Of a stretch of DNA of 64,000 nucleotides, positions 25,349-36,898 are shown piece by piece; position 1 is the first letter of the stretch; each line of letters starts with the position of its first letter. A program made the position numbers and the translations under genes. This DNA is from Propionibacteriaceae bacterium P6A17. Lineage in GTDB: Bacteria; Actinomycetota; Actinomycetes; Propionibacteriales; Propionibacteriaceae. Location: the NCBI GenBank assembly GCA_000619965.1, contig JHVD01000006.1:143351-207350 (forward strand). Reading direction: 5' to 3'. The notes beneath the pieces are model-generated. The model ran no database searches. It saw only the letters and a list, made by a program, of their open reading frames with translations, and was not told where the DNA came from.

Positions 25349-26110
25349 GTGCTTCGGATTCTGATCCGCCTGACGAGTGTCGCCTTCGGGCTACTCGTGG
25401 CCGTTCTCTCTTGGCTCACGGTCTCCATGGTGCAGTTGTCGCTGCCCTTGGGTTCCCAAGAGGGTGCCGTGGTGCTTGCCTCGCAGACATCGCTGGGCCG
25501 GGAGAGTTGGATCGCAGGGTTGGATCGCATCGCTGCGGAGACGAGCACGGACATCTTTCTCATGGCTCCCGGCCAGGAGGACTACTTGGGCCGACGTGAC
25601 ATCTTCCGATTCGGCCCAGCCCAAGGCCAGGCGTCAGCCCACTGGTTGATGCCCGGCCTTGAGGGCCCCGTCCGCCCTTCGCAGGAGCTAGGCGAGACGA
25701 GCCTCAACACCAGCTATGCCCTGCGAGGTCCCGCCCAAGGGCGAGCGGCAGTGAAAGACTGGATGGCTTCAGCAGGAATTCGGACCAATTGGAACACCTA
25801 TCACTCGACCCTGGTGTCTATGTCCTTGGTAGGGCTGCCAATTCTCGTCTATGCCTCCACCCTGGTGCTGCTCTCGACGGTGGTGATGAGCTGGTATGCA
25901 CAACGAGCGCGTTCTCGGGCAGTGCGGGTCATCAGCGGCATGTCCGGCTCGCGCCTCCAGTTGCAGGACCTGGTGGGATTTGCCCGAGACTTCCTGCCTG
26001 GATTGGTAGTGACCCTCGCTCTGGTCATGGCGGCACTTGCCGTGTGGAAGGGGCTGCCTGCCTCATCTGCCGTCGGTGCTGGCACGCTGCTGTCGACGAG
26101 CCCCAGTTGA
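25349..26110 (+). pseudogene. Bacteriocin-associated integral membrane (immunity-type) protein, C-terminally truncated
   Basis: From GTG 25349 (GAAGGGA seven bases upstream) the frame encodes MLRILIRLTSVAFGLLVAVLSW, an N-terminal membrane helix. A roughly 115-residue extracellular region follows (with SWIAGLDRIAAETSTDIFLM), then two membrane helices (about residues 152-180 and 208-235). This is the N-terminal part of the large multi-spanning protein encoded next to lactococcin-972-type peptides, related to FtsX/MacB-like permeases. Those proteins are about 600-750 aa; this one stops at 253 aa where the sequence switches abruptly into a response-regulator gene. The rest, and presumably an ABC ATPase, are missing. 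Confidence 0.65.
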
Positions 26111-26463
26111 TTCACAGGGCCCTGTCCATGGGTGCGCAGGGATTCTTGTTGAAGAGCACACCACCGTCGGTGATGATGGATGCGATCCGCTCAGCGGCAA
26201 TCGGAGTGGGTGTCCTCTCCGAGGAGCTGCTCCGCGAGTTGACACCCCCGCTGCCAGAAACATCGGGGAGGATCGTGTTGTCCGAAGGTGAGCTGAGTGT
26301 TCTCCGACTGCTTGTCGATGGCTTGTCGAACGCCGAAATCGCGCACAAGTTGCACTGGTCGGAATCGACGGTCAAAGCTCGACTGGCAAGCGCCTCGGTT
26401 CGGCTCGGCACCCGCAGTCGCGTGTCGACCGCGGTACGAGCCGTACAGCGCGGACTCGTGTGA
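26095..26463 (+). pseudogene. LuxR/NarL-type response regulator, N-terminally truncated
   Basis: In the frame overlapping the end of the membrane protein, from DEPQLIHRALSMGAQGFLLK onward the sequence is the last third of a receiver domain (the G-A-x-G-F-L-L-K block around beta5). It continues with LSEGELSVLRLLVDGLSNAE and IAHKLHWSESTVKARLASA, the LuxR-type HTH, and ends at 26463. The receiver N terminus with the phospho-acceptor aspartate is absent and no start codon or ribosome-binding site fits. It is the downstream half of a gene joined to the membrane-protein gene by a deletion. Confidence 0.8.
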
Positions 26464-26486
26464 CCCGACCTGCGCGGGTCCATCGC

Positions 26487-26876
26487 TCACAGCTTCTCTC
26501 GGAAACGCACGTCGTGGAGCGCCTGCTCGACGAGGTGCACCGCGCGCAGGATGCGTCGTAGCCGAGACTCCTCCGTGTGCAGCACGTCGACGGCCCGCGA
26601 TGCCGTGCCTGCATCGATGCGCTCCCCCAGCTCGGCCCGAAGCCGGGACGCGGCCGTGGTGGTCGCTGCGAGCTGCGCCTCGACGTGCGCATACGCGAGC
26701 CTGGCGAGCACGACAGGGTGCCTGCGCAGCACCGGGTAGCCCCGGTACTCCGGTGGGCACACATCGAGGAGGAATGCCTCGGCGGACTGTAGCCAACCCT
26801 CTGAGCCGGGAGGGCGCACCGATCCAGGCCACCCCGGCGGCACGTACACCCGAATCACAGCTTCATCATCGAACAT
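26487..26876 (-). CDS. Conserved actinobacterial protein of unknown function
   Basis: A 129-aa soluble protein from ATG 26876 beginning MFDDEAVIRVYVPPGWPGSV. It has a conserved-looking central block (FLLDVCPPEYRGYPVLRRHP, then VVLARLAYAHVEAQL) and ends in long helices with ESRLRRILRAVHLVEQAL. I recognise the pattern from uncharacterised actinobacterial proteins but know no function. It has no membrane segment or metal motif. It lies downstream of the inverted-repeat element and convergent with the response-regulator remnant. Confidence 0.65.
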   Translation of the reverse strand: MFDDEAVIRVYVPPGWPGSVRPPGSEGWLQSAEAFLLDVCPPEYRGYPVLRRHPVVLARLAYAHVEAQLAATTTAASRLRAELGERIDAGTASRAVDVLHTEESRLRRILRAVHLVEQALHDVRFREKL

Positions 26877-26921
26877 ACGTCCTATTGAACTGTCGGCCTC
26901 CGACAGAATCAATCCCTCTCC

Positions 26922-27021
26922 CGGCCGCCAGGCGTGACTGGTTGCGATCCAGATCGCTCCCGCTCGGCGCGTCGCTGCCCCGGACGGCATCTGGACAGCA
27001 ACCAGTCACGCCTGGCAGCCG
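26922..27021. repeat. 100-bp long inverted repeat (33-bp arms), MITE-like or structured RNA
   Basis: The left arm 26922-26954 and right arm 26989-27021 are reverse complements with three mismatches over 33 bp, including an uninterrupted 18-bp core (26928-26945 with 26998-27015). The spacer is 34 bp. It lies 45 bp upstream of the unknown gene and directly before the aconitase terminator. It could be a miniature transposable element or a long hairpin transcript. Confidence 0.7.
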
Positions 27022-27024
27022 AAG

Positions 27025-27071
27025 ACGAACGGAGGGCCGACCCGCCAGTGGCGGGTCGGCCCTCCGTTCGT
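27025..27071 (-). terminator. Strong hairpin terminator of acnA
   Basis: A 22-bp perfect stem (27025-27046 with 27050-27071) with a three-base loop lies 20 bases past the acnA stop codon. Confidence 0.85.
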
Positions 27072-27090
27072 GACGTATGACTGCGCCAGA

Positions 27091-29763
<2,673 letters not shown>

Positions 29764-29779
29764 CGCTCTCCTTAAGCGG

Positions 29780-30916
29780 CTACATGGATACGCCCCCAAG
29801 GGTAGCGCTAGTGGCCGGGGTCAGTGTCGCAACGCACTCGATGTGGTGGGTCTGCGGAAACAGGTCGAAGGCCTCGACGCGCTCCACGCGGTATCCGCTG
29901 GCTTGGAACAGCCCGAGATCGCGCCCGAGCGCCGCGGGATCGCAGGCCACATAGGCGATTGCGCGCGGGGCCCGCTTCGCGACCGCAGCGACGACCTCGC
30001 GCCCAGCACCCTTGCGCGGAGGGTCGAGCACGACGATGTCCGCCCGGCCGGGCAGGCGGTCCAGCATGCGCTCCATCGGTGCGGCCTCGAATCGAGCCTG
30101 CGGCACGTTCCCCCGGGCCAGCGCCACGGCCCGACGGTCGAGCTCCACCCCCCGCACGCGCGCCCCGGCGTCCACGAGCGCGCCCGCGAACAGACCCACC
30201 CCGCAGTAGAGGTCCAGTGCGTCGTCGCCCTCGCGCGGCTGCAGGGCGCGCAGGACGGCGTCGACGAGCGTGTCCGCCGCCTGGGGATGGACCTGCCAGA
30301 ATCCGCCGGCCGCCACCTGGAAGCTCCGCCCGGCGGCATGCTGCGCCAGGTGCTCAGGTCCCGAGACCACGCGATTGTCGGCGAGGATGCTCACCTGCCG
30401 TGCTCCCTGGACCACGCCCACTTCGCGCGCTCGTGGCGCGGGAAGTGGCGCCGGGACCGAGGCGATGCGGCACCCCTCGTCGGGCAGGAGGACGGGTTCG
30501 TTGCTGCGTCGGCCGCGCATGGCCAGCTTCCCGTCGACCGACAGGTAGCGCATCCGGGTACGCCAGCCCCACAGCGGTTCGACCGGCTGCACCGTCTTGT
30601 CCCACTCGATGCCCGCGAGGTGGCGGAGCTGCTCCGCGACGACGCGGCGCTTGAGCTCGAGCTGCAGCGCGGGGCTGGCGTGCTGCCAGTCACAGCCCCC
30701 GCAGCGATCGGCGATCGGGCATGGAGCCGCGACGCGCTGCGGGTGCGCCTCGAGGACCCGGGTCACCAGGGCTCGGTCGAAACGCTTGCCACGCTCGGTG
30801 ATCTCCACCTCGACCCGTTCGCCGGGGAGCCCACCGGCACAGAAGGTGACCTTGCCGTCGATGCGCGCCACGACCCATCCCCCATGGGCCACGTCTCCCA
30901 GGACCGTCTCCGTCAT
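29780..30916 (-). CDS. TRAM-domain class I RNA methyltransferase (TrmA/RlmD-like, m5U)
   Basis: The 378-aa protein begins [20 protein letters not shown], a TRAM domain. A four-cysteine Fe-S motif ([16 protein letters not shown]) follows at about residue 63; only three of the usual cysteines lie in this block. The methyltransferase domain has [24 protein letters not shown] (SAM motif), [11 protein letters not shown] and [12 protein letters not shown], where Cys is the RNA-thiol nucleophile. It methylates uridine C5 in tRNA or rRNA; which one is not clear. ATG 30916 is chosen because GGAGG lies just upstream. It follows acnA's promoter region on the same strand. Confidence 0.88.
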   Translation of the reverse strand: MTETVLGDVAHGGWVVARIDGKVTFCAGGLPGERVEVEITERGKRFDRALVTRVLEAHPQRVAAPCPIADRCGGCDWQHASPALQLELKRRVVAEQLRHLAGIEWDKTVQPVEPLWGWRTRMRYLSVDGKLAMRGRRSNEPVLLPDEGCRIASVPAPLPAPRAREVGVVQGARQVSILADNRVVSGPEHLAQHAAGRSFQVAAGGFWQVHPQAADTLVDAVLRALQPREGDDALDLYCGVGLFAGALVDAGARVRGVELDRRAVALARGNVPQARFEAAPMERMLDRLPGRADIVVLDPPRKGAGREVVAAVAKRAPRAIAYVACDPAALGRDLGLFQASGYRVERVEAFDLFPQTHHIECVATLTPATSATLGGVSM

Positions 30917-30981
30917 AGCTTCCTCCATGTGCCACGAACCGCAGCGACTTGATAGCGTGGAACAGATCCTAGGAGTTGGAA

Positions 30982-31644
30982 ATGCACATCGTGATCATGG
31001 GCTGCGGTCGCACCGGTTCGATGCTGGCGCGCGGACTCGAACAGCGTGGGCATTCGGTCGCGGTCATCGACATGTATGCGGAGGCCTTCGCACGCCTCGG
31101 CAGCCAGTTCAAAGGCCTCACCGTCAAGGGCGTGGGCTTCGACCGTGAGGTGCTCGAGGCCGCAGGGATTCGCCAGGCGGGCGGCTTCGCTGCCGTCTCG
31201 AGCGGCGACAACTCCAACATTCTCGCGGCCCGCGTCGTGCGTGAGATCTACCGCGTGGAGAACGTCGTGGCACGCATCTACGACCAGGGCCGCGCGCAGG
31301 TCTATGAACGCCTCGGCATCCCGACGGTAGCCCCCGTCCGATGGACGACTGGCATGGTCATGCGCCGACTCCTGCCCGAAGGATCCGAGCCCGTCTGGCG
31401 GGACCCGTCGGGGCAGGCGCGCCTGCTGCAGGTGGCGGTGCACCGGGGGTGGGTCAACCGTCGGATCAAGGAGCTGCAGCAGGCCGCAGGCTGCGTCATC
31501 CCCGTCATCACTCGGCTCGGCACGGGCATTGTCCCGACCGAGCACACCGTCTTCCAGGACGGCGATCTCGTGTTCGCCGCCTGCGAACTCGAGCAGACAT
31601 CCAACGTCGAGCTGGTGCTCGGCAACCCACCGAAGGGGCTGTAG
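30982..31644 (+). CDS. ceoB: TrkA-type potassium uptake regulator (CeoB)
   Basis: A 220-aa protein with an N-terminal Rossmann RCK_N fold, MHIVIMGCGRTGSMLARGLE (GxGxxG-like), and a C-terminal RCK_C domain (VVIPVITRLG, GIVPTEHTVFQDGD). It binds NAD(H) or nucleotide and gates a potassium transporter. AGGAG lies six bases before the ATG. Together with the adjacent second TrkA gene it matches the CeoB/CeoC pair of actinobacteria. No membrane subunit is nearby. Confidence 0.85.
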   Translation: MHIVIMGCGRTGSMLARGLEQRGHSVAVIDMYAEAFARLGSQFKGLTVKGVGFDREVLEAAGIRQAGGFAAVSSGDNSNILAARVVREIYRVENVVARIYDQGRAQVYERLGIPTVAPVRWTTGMVMRRLLPEGSEPVWRDPSGQARLLQVAVHRGWVNRRIKELQQAAGCVIPVITRLGTGIVPTEHTVFQDGDLVFAACELEQTSNVELVLGNPPKGL

Positions 31645-31647
31645 TCC

Positions 31648-32361
31648 ATGTTGGTCTCCATCGCAGGGGCGGGTCAGGTCGGCCGCTCGATCGCCCGCGA
31701 GCTCATTGCTGGCGGCCACCAGGTGACGCTCATCGAGCGAGACGGCAGCGCCATCAAGCAGGACAAGGTGCTGGGCGCCCAGTGGCTGCACGCTGACGCG
31801 TGCGAGCTGGCCAGCCTGGAAGAGGTGGGGCTTGACAAATTCGACGTCGCCATCGCCGCGACGGGCGACGACAAGGCCAACCTGGTGCACTCGCTGCTGG
31901 CCAAGACCGAGTTCGGAGTGCCCCGCACCGTCGCCCGCGTCAACCATCCCGGCAACGAGTGGCTGTTCGACGACCACTGGGGCGTCGACGCGGCCGTCTC
32001 GACGCCACGACTGATGGCGGCCCTCGTCGAGGAGGCGGTCGAGGCCGGCAACCTGGTGCGGATCCTCTCGTTCAACGAGTCCTCGACGCATCTGTCCGAG
32101 GTGACGATCCCCGCGGAGTCGCGGCTGATCGGTCGGGCCATCGGCGAGCTGGAGGTGCCCGAGGACGTGGCCCCCGTCGCGCTGGTACGCAAGAACCATC
32201 CACAGGCGCCGCGCATCGACGAGCGACTGCGCGCCGGGGACAAGCTGTTCTTCCTCACGCCGTACGCTTCGGAGATGGACTTGGCAAGCCTGTTCGAGTC
32301 CGATCCCGACGAGGAGGTGGAGGCTCAGTCGTCGGGCAGCACCGAGAACTCGGGGTTGTAG
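31648..32361 (+). CDS. ceoC: TrkA-type potassium uptake regulator (CeoC)
   Basis: A 237-aa protein starting MLVSIAGAGQVGRSIARELI, a second complete RCK_N/RCK_C unit with VTLIERDGSAIKQ and the C-terminal block EVTIPAESRLIGRAIGELEV. It starts three bases after the ceoB stop, so the two are an operon and presumably a heteromeric cytoplasmic regulatory ring. The acidic tail (about residues 220-237) overlaps the 3' end of the convergent OB-fold gene by 37 bp. Confidence 0.85.
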   Translation: MLVSIAGAGQVGRSIARELIAGGHQVTLIERDGSAIKQDKVLGAQWLHADACELASLEEVGLDKFDVAIAATGDDKANLVHSLLAKTEFGVPRTVARVNHPGNEWLFDDHWGVDAAVSTPRLMAALVEEAVEAGNLVRILSFNESSTHLSEVTIPAESRLIGRAIGELEVPEDVAPVALVRKNHPQAPRIDERLRAGDKLFFLTPYASEMDLASLFESDPDEEVEAQSSGSTENSGL

Positions 32362-32669
32362 AGCACGAGCTCCCCGTCGATGCGCGCGAGCCTGCCGCGG
32401 GCCGTAACGGTGGCGCCCTCGTGCAGGCAGTCGATCGTGCGACGGCCCATCCAGACGAGCCGCACGTCACCCGTCGTGTCGGTGAGGTGCGCCTCGAACC
32501 AGCCCGTGCCCGTGTTCACTCCGAGGTGCGTCACCGTGCCGCCCACCTCGACGCGCGAGCGCGGGGCGCAGTCGGCGATGCGGGTGCACCTCGTCGCGTC
32601 CCGGCGCGGTGAGCGTTCGGGTTCGGCCAGCAGCCACCTGCGGAAGCGCTCGCCCAGCTTGCTCGGCAT
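32325..32669 (-). CDS. OB-fold nucleic-acid-binding protein
   Basis: A 114-aa protein with a basic N terminus (MPSKLGERFRRWLLAEPERS) followed by an OB-fold: RVEVGGTVTHLGV, WFEAHLTDTTGDVRLVWMGR and EGATVTARGRLARIDGELVL. This is the single-OB tRNA-anticodon-like type often found beside DUF3710 and dut in actinobacteria. The role is unknown. It starts two bases before the DUF3710 stop and probably belongs to the operon dut-DUF3710-OB. Confidence 0.75.
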   Translation of the reverse strand: MPSKLGERFRRWLLAEPERSPRRDATRCTRIADCAPRSRVEVGGTVTHLGVNTGTGWFEAHLTDTTGDVRLVWMGRRTIDCLHEGATVTARGRLARIDGELVLYNPEFSVLPDD

Positions 32670-32671
32670 GG

Positions 32672-33412
32672 TCAGCCCTGCGCCTGGGGTTGTTCGGGCA
32701 GCTTGAACGGGATCACCGCTCCTGGCGCCACGGGCGCGTCCCCGCGCCGGACGACGAGGTTCGCGAAGAATTCCTCGATGGCGATGGTGGCGTCCTCGTC
32801 GTCGGGCTCGAGCGCGGCCTTGCCGAAGACCACACCGCGGACCACCCACGACGGCCCCTCGGCGAACCAGGTGCGTGTGATCTGCATGCCGACGTTGCCG
32901 TTGGCGTCCTGCACGGGCACGGCGCGGAGGATCTCCGTGCCGAAGGGGCCCTTGCGGATGGTCATGCGCATGCCCTGCACGGACCGCGTCGCCGCGATCA
33001 TCTCACGTCGCACCTCGGGAATGTAGGCGCTGCGCGAGGGAGCGCCGAAGACGGCCACCTCGATGCCGGACTTGCCGTCCTGCACGAGCAGCGCCTGCGG
33101 CACCTGCTGCTTGTTGACCTGGAGCTGGAGGCTCATGCCCTCGAATGGGGTCACGATGAGGGGCCCGAGGTCCAGGCGCTGCACGTCGTCGGCGTCGAGG
33201 TCCACCTCGGCGATGTCGAAGGGGCCCTCCTCCCGGTCGAAGGCCTCGTCCCAGGCGAGCCACTGCGCCTCGGCCTTCTCCATCGCCTCGTCGGCCTCCG
33301 ACGTCGCGTCGCCGGCGCCAGCGTCGTCGGCGGTGGCCACGTCGGTGTCCTCAACGGCCACGTCCTCGACGACCGCCTCGGCCTCCTGGCGCTTCCTGCG
33401 TCCAAAAATCAC
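32672..33412 (-). CDS. DUF3710 domain protein
   Basis: A 246-aa protein. The first about 55 residues are acidic and disordered ([17 protein letters not shown]). The DUF3710 domain follows (about residues 63-240), with [41 protein letters not shown] and [16 protein letters not shown]. The family is actinobacterial and of unknown function, usually in this order with dut. Its ATG overlaps the dut stop by four bases. Confidence 0.85.
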   Translation of the reverse strand: MIFGRRKRQEAEAVVEDVAVEDTDVATADDAGAGDATSEADEAMEKAEAQWLAWDEAFDREEGPFDIAEVDLDADDVQRLDLGPLIVTPFEGMSLQLQVNKQQVPQALLVQDGKSGIEVAVFGAPSRSAYIPEVRREMIAATRSVQGMRMTIRKGPFGTEILRAVPVQDANGNVGMQITRTWFAEGPSWVVRGVVFGKAALEPDDEDATIAIEEFFANLVVRRGDAPVAPGAVIPFKLPEQPQAQG

Positions 33413-33852
33413 TGCTCAGCTCCACTCAACAACTGGCTTCCACCAGTAGAACCATAGCCACCTTCCGCGCGCACCGTCTCATCGAGCCGATCGACCTCGA
33501 CGAAGCGAGCGGTGACGAACGGGACGATCACCAACTGGGCGATCCGGTCCCCCGCCTTGATCTCGATGGGGGTGTGCCGGTCGTGGTTGATGAGGCACAC
33601 CCTGATCTCTCCACGATACCCACTGTCGATGATGCCGGGAGCGTTCACGATCCCGAGCCCGGTGCGCGCCGCCAGCCCACTACGAGGAGTGACCATCCCG
33701 ACGGTGCCCTCCGGCAACGCGACGCGCAGGCCCGTGCCGACCAGGCGACGCTCCCCCGGGGCGAGCGTCACGGACTCGCCAGCGGTGAGGTCGGCGCCGG
33801 CATCGCCGGGACGTGCATATGCGGGCGCGGGCCCGATGTGCCGAACCTCCAC
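33409..33852 (-). CDS. dut: Deoxyuridine 5'-triphosphate nucleotidohydrolase
   Basis: The 147-aa protein has the five dUTPase motifs: [11 protein letters not shown] (motif I), [12 protein letters not shown] (II), [15 protein letters not shown] (III, with the catalytic Asp), [12 protein letters not shown] (IV) and the C-terminal glycine-rich GYGSTGGSQ (V). It is the trimeric type and removes dUTP while making dUMP. It starts one base before the DUF3093 stop and heads the DUF3710-OB operon. Confidence 0.95.
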   Translation of the reverse strand: MEVRHIGPAPAYARPGDAGADLTAGESVTLAPGERRLVGTGLRVALPEGTVGMVTPRSGLAARTGLGIVNAPGIIDSGYRGEIRVCLINHDRHTPIEIKAGDRIAQLVIVPFVTARFVEVDRLDETVRAEGGYGSTGGSQLLSGAEQ

Positions 33853-33853
33853 G

Positions 33854-34282
33854 TCAGCCCTCCGCGATCGAGGCGACGGCCGCAGCGAACTCCTCCGGGC
33901 GGCGGGTGGAGACCACCCAGCTCGGGCGGGGGTCGGCCGGGTCGGCCAAGGTGATCCGCACCTTCTGCTTGACGTACGAGCGCAGCACCAGGTGCGCGTC
34001 TCCGTCCTCGACTCCCCGCAGCTCGCCGTCGTCGACGCGCGCCCCCGCGAGGTAGCGGCCCTCGATCCGGTAGCGCCCGACGGTGAGCGTGTCGTCTGCG
34101 ATGCGGATGCGCAACGTGTACCCCACGAGCCCCACGACGATCACCCCCGTCGCCACGCCGACGATCGCCCCCGCCACCAAGGGGTCGAGGTAGGCGTACA
34201 CCGCCACGGCCAGCGACGCGAGAAGCCCCAAGGCGATCAGCCACCACGTCCACGGCACCGGAAGTCGTTCTTCGTAGGTCAC
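33854..34282 (-). CDS. DUF3093 membrane protein
   Basis: A 142-aa protein beginning (GTG)[20 protein letters not shown] with two membrane helices (about residues 12-30 and 35-55). A C-terminal domain follows with [18 protein letters not shown] and [18 protein letters not shown]. This matches DUF3093, a frequent neighbour of dut. A TAGATT -10 box lies seven bases upstream of the GTG, so it may be leaderless. Confidence 0.82.
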   Translation of the reverse strand: MTYEERLPVPWTWWLIALGLLASLAVAVYAYLDPLVAGAIVGVATGVIVVGLVGYTLRIRIADDTLTVGRYRIEGRYLAGARVDDGELRGVEDGDAHLVLRSYVKQKVRITLADPADPRPSWVVSTRRPEEFAAAVASIAEG

Positions 34283-34330
34283 GGCCGCAAATCTATCCCC
34301 TGTGGGCAATAATGACACCCAGGAGGACAC

Positions 34331-34636
34331 ATGAAGCTCACGGAGAAAGTCATCTGGAACGTCTACTCGGGCCTGCTCGGCGCGATGGCGACGCTCGTCG
34401 CGCAGAAGCTCATCACGTTGGCCTGGGAGGCAGCCACCGGCGATGAGCCGCCGGACCCGAACGATCCCGAGACGCCGGCATTCCAGGCCGTCGTGTGGGC
34501 CGCCGCGAGCGGATTGGGCGTGGGGGTGACCCAGATCATGATGAACCGCTTCGTCCAGCGCCGCTGGAGCACGTCGATGGGCCACGCAGCGCCGGGCAAG
34601 CTCGGCAATCTGCTGGACCTCAAGCGCAAGAAGTAG
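34331..34636 (+). CDS. DUF4235 membrane protein
   Basis: A 101-aa protein (MKLTEKVIWNVYSGLLGAMA) with two predicted membrane helices around residues 8-28 and 55-72, a polar loop with DEPPDPNDPE between them and a basic C terminus (LLDLKRKK). It fits DUF4235, a small actinobacterial membrane family of unknown role. AGGAGG lies upstream of the ATG, and a strong terminator follows. Confidence 0.78.
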   Translation: MKLTEKVIWNVYSGLLGAMATLVAQKLITLAWEAATGDEPPDPNDPETPAFQAVVWAAASGLGVGVTQIMMNRFVQRRWSTSMGHAAPGKLGNLLDLKRKK

Positions 34637-34643
34637 GCAGATG

Positions 34644-34685
34644 ACGACGGTGGGGTGGGCGCTTGATCGCCCACCCCACCGTCGT
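34644..34685. terminator. Bidirectional hairpin terminator
   Basis: An 18-bp perfect stem (34644-34661 with 34668-34685) with a six-base loop lies between the convergent DUF4235 and DUF4193 genes. Confidence 0.85.
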
Positions 34686-34711
34686 GCTCGGGGGAATTCG
34701 CCAGCGGCGGC

Positions 34712-35008
34712 TCAGACGCAGTCGACGCAGAACTGTTGCCCGTCGCGCGTCTCGGCGAGCTGTGACTGCGACTTCACGAGGTAGCACGCTGCGCAGGTGA
34801 ACTCGTTGGCCTGACGCGGGAGGACCCGCACGGTGAGTTCTTCGTGCGACAGGTCCGCGCCGGGCAGCTCGAACGATTCCGCGGCCTCGACCTCGTCCTC
34901 GTCGACCTTGCCCGAGTTCTGGTCGTTGCGGCGGGACTTGAGCTCCTCGATGGAGTCTTCCTGCAATTCCTCTTCGCTCTTGCGTGGGGCGTCGTAATCC
35001 GTGGCCAT
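34712..35008 (-). CDS. DUF4193 zinc-ribbon protein
   Basis: A 98-aa acidic protein (MATDYDAPRKSEEELQEDSI) ending with a treble-clef-like zinc ribbon, FTCAACYLVKSQSQL then QQFCVDCV (CxxC...CxxC). This is the actinobacterial DUF4193 family. The function is unknown. Confidence 0.85.
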   Translation of the reverse strand: MATDYDAPRKSEEELQEDSIEELKSRRNDQNSGKVDEDEVEAAESFELPGADLSHEELTVRVLPRQANEFTCAACYLVKSQSQLAETRDGQQFCVDCV

Positions 35009-35149
35009 GACCGTCCTTCGTGATGGGTGCTCGCGCATATTGTTATCACACCTGTCAAGCCGGGCAACTGCACGCTTGCCCGGTGCCGGGGCCGACGCTG
35101 GTAGATTGGCCCGGAACAGGTCGACCGCGCGCCCCGAGGAACCCAATCG

Positions 35150-36151
35150 ATGAACAGTGCACTCTCTCCCCGCGAGATTCAGGCCCGCATCCGGGCCGGC
35201 GCGTCCCTCGCGGACGTGGCCGAGGAAGCAGGCGTCGACCCCGCCAGCATCGAGGGCTTCGCCACCCCCGTGCTCGCAGAGCGCGAATTCGTGGCGTCGA
35301 GCGCCCTGTCCTCCACCATCCGGCGCCGCGGCGAGTCGTCGCATCGCAGGCTGGGTGAACTGATCGGCGAGCGGCTGCAGCACCGAGGCATCGACGCGGA
35401 CGCCATCGCCTGGGACGCCTGGCGGCAGGAGGATCTGCGCTGGCGCGTCGTCGGGAAGCTCGCCGACGAGTCGGGCGCGCGGGTCGCCGAGTTCGTGTTC
35501 GACAACAAGGCGCGCTTCAGCGTGGCCGACAACGCCGACGCGCGGTGGATGATCGGCGAGCAACTGCCCGACGCGACCGCCGACGAGGAGAACACCGTCG
35601 ATCTCGACGACGAGCTCGCCCTGCTGCGCGCCACGGCGGAGAAGCCGTCCCTCCCGGACGCTCCCGGCGACGACGTGCCCGACGCCGACGCCATGCACGA
35701 CGACTACGAGGACACGAGCTCGCTCGATGCGCTCTACGACATGCTGAGCGGCATCAGCGAGGACTCGGTGCGCATCTACACCGGCTTCGACCAGCCCGCG
35801 TTCGCCGACGGGCAGGCCCCGACCGTCGCCCCCGACGACGGGGGGCTTGAGAAGACGGAGCCGGAGGTGGCCGTCGACGCTGCCGGAGGCGAGCCGGGTC
35901 CGGGCGAGGCACCGACGCGCGCCTCCGGCCCGGTCGAGGCCGAGCCCGCGACCGTCGCCGAGCCGGAGGCCACCGACTCGAAGGACGCGGAGCCCAAGGG
36001 GGAGGAGCCGAAGGTCACCGAACCGGTGCAGGACTCGCTGGTCGACGACGTCGAGGGGGAACCGGCGCCGAAGCCGAAGGCCCGCAAGCGTCGCGGGCGA
36101 GCCCAGGTGCCCTCCTGGGACGAAATCATGTTCGGCGGCCCGTCGAACTGA
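35150..36151 (+). CDS. sepH: Septation protein SepH
   Basis: The 333-aa protein starts MNSALSPREIQARIRAGASL. The N-terminal DUF3071 domain has a helix-turn-helix-like part (SLADVAEEAGVDPASIEGFA) followed by WDAWRQEDLRWRVVG and FDNKARFSVADNADARWMIG. A long acidic, Pro/Glu-rich linker and a basic end (KARKRRGRAQVPSWDEIMFG) follow. SepH helps FtsZ ring assembly in actinobacteria. A TAGATT box lies 49 bases upstream. Its 3' end is 12 bp from the convergent tdk. Confidence 0.88.
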   Translation: MNSALSPREIQARIRAGASLADVAEEAGVDPASIEGFATPVLAEREFVASSALSSTIRRRGESSHRRLGELIGERLQHRGIDADAIAWDAWRQEDLRWRVVGKLADESGARVAEFVFDNKARFSVADNADARWMIGEQLPDATADEENTVDLDDELALLRATAEKPSLPDAPGDDVPDADAMHDDYEDTSSLDALYDMLSGISEDSVRIYTGFDQPAFADGQAPTVAPDDGGLEKTEPEVAVDAAGGEPGPGEAPTRASGPVEAEPATVAEPEATDSKDAEPKGEEPKVTEPVQDSLVDDVEGEPAPKPKARKRRGRAQVPSWDEIMFGGPSN

Positions 36152-36163
36152 CGTGCGTGTGGA

Positions 36164-36823
36164 TCAAGTCCAGGAGTCGTTGTCGAAGGGCAACGGATCC
36201 GGCGAGAGCGTCGCCTTCGCCATGGCCTTCGTCACCTTGCGCCGGTGGTGCAGCCGGCAGAGCACCTCGTAGCGCACCTCCCCGTCGGTGCCCTCCACGG
36301 TGTCGCCGACGACCACCTGTGAACCCTCGGTGACCATCTCACCGTCGACCGTACGCGCGTTGTGTGTGCCCCTGTTGCCGCACCAGCAAAGCGGGCCCAG
36401 GGGCAGCGTCTCGGTGCGGTCGGCCAGCTCCACGAGCCGCTGGGAGCCCGGGAACAGCTTCGTTCGGAAGTCGGCGAGGATGCCGAAGGCGTAGACGTCG
36501 ATCTGCAGCTCGTCGACAATGCGCGCTAGCTGATCGATCTGTTCAGAGCGGTAGAACTGCGCCTCGTCACAGATGAGGTAGTCGACCCGCTTGCCCGTGG
36601 TGAGCTCGCGAATGATGAACGTCCAGAAGTCGAACTCGTCGTCGACCTCGAGAGCCTCGCGTGACAGGCCGAGTCTGGACGTGACCGCAGGCCGGCCCGA
36701 ACGGTCCTGGCGGGTGAACAGCCGCCCCTTGCGACCGTGCTGGGACTGTGTGTAGTCCATCTGCAGCGCGAGGGTCGACTTGCCACAGTCCATCGGGCCG
36801 GTGTGGAACACCAGTTCGGCCAT
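36164..36823 (-). CDS. tdk: Thymidine kinase
   Basis: The 219-aa protein has the type II thymidine kinase motifs: HTGPMDCGKSTLALQ (P-loop), LICDEAQFYR (Walker B/DEAQF), YAFGILADFRTKLFPGS (lasso/nucleotide loop) and zinc cysteines in CWCGNRGTHNAR. It phosphorylates thymidine in salvage. Together with dut, 2.3 kb away, it supports dTMP supply. It is transcribed alone. Confidence 0.94.
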   Translation of the reverse strand: MAELVFHTGPMDCGKSTLALQMDYTQSQHGRKGRLFTRQDRSGRPAVTSRLGLSREALEVDDEFDFWTFIIRELTTGKRVDYLICDEAQFYRSEQIDQLARIVDELQIDVYAFGILADFRTKLFPGSQRLVELADRTETLPLGPLCWCGNRGTHNARTVDGEMVTEGSQVVVGDTVEGTDGEVRYEVLCRLHHRRKVTKAMAKATLSPDPLPFDNDSWT

Positions 36824-36898
36824 CGTCGGTCCTCTCGTCTCAGCGGGGGCCGCGTGGCGCGGCCATGGGCGAATGCGTGCTTCGGTGCGGGCGGGACG

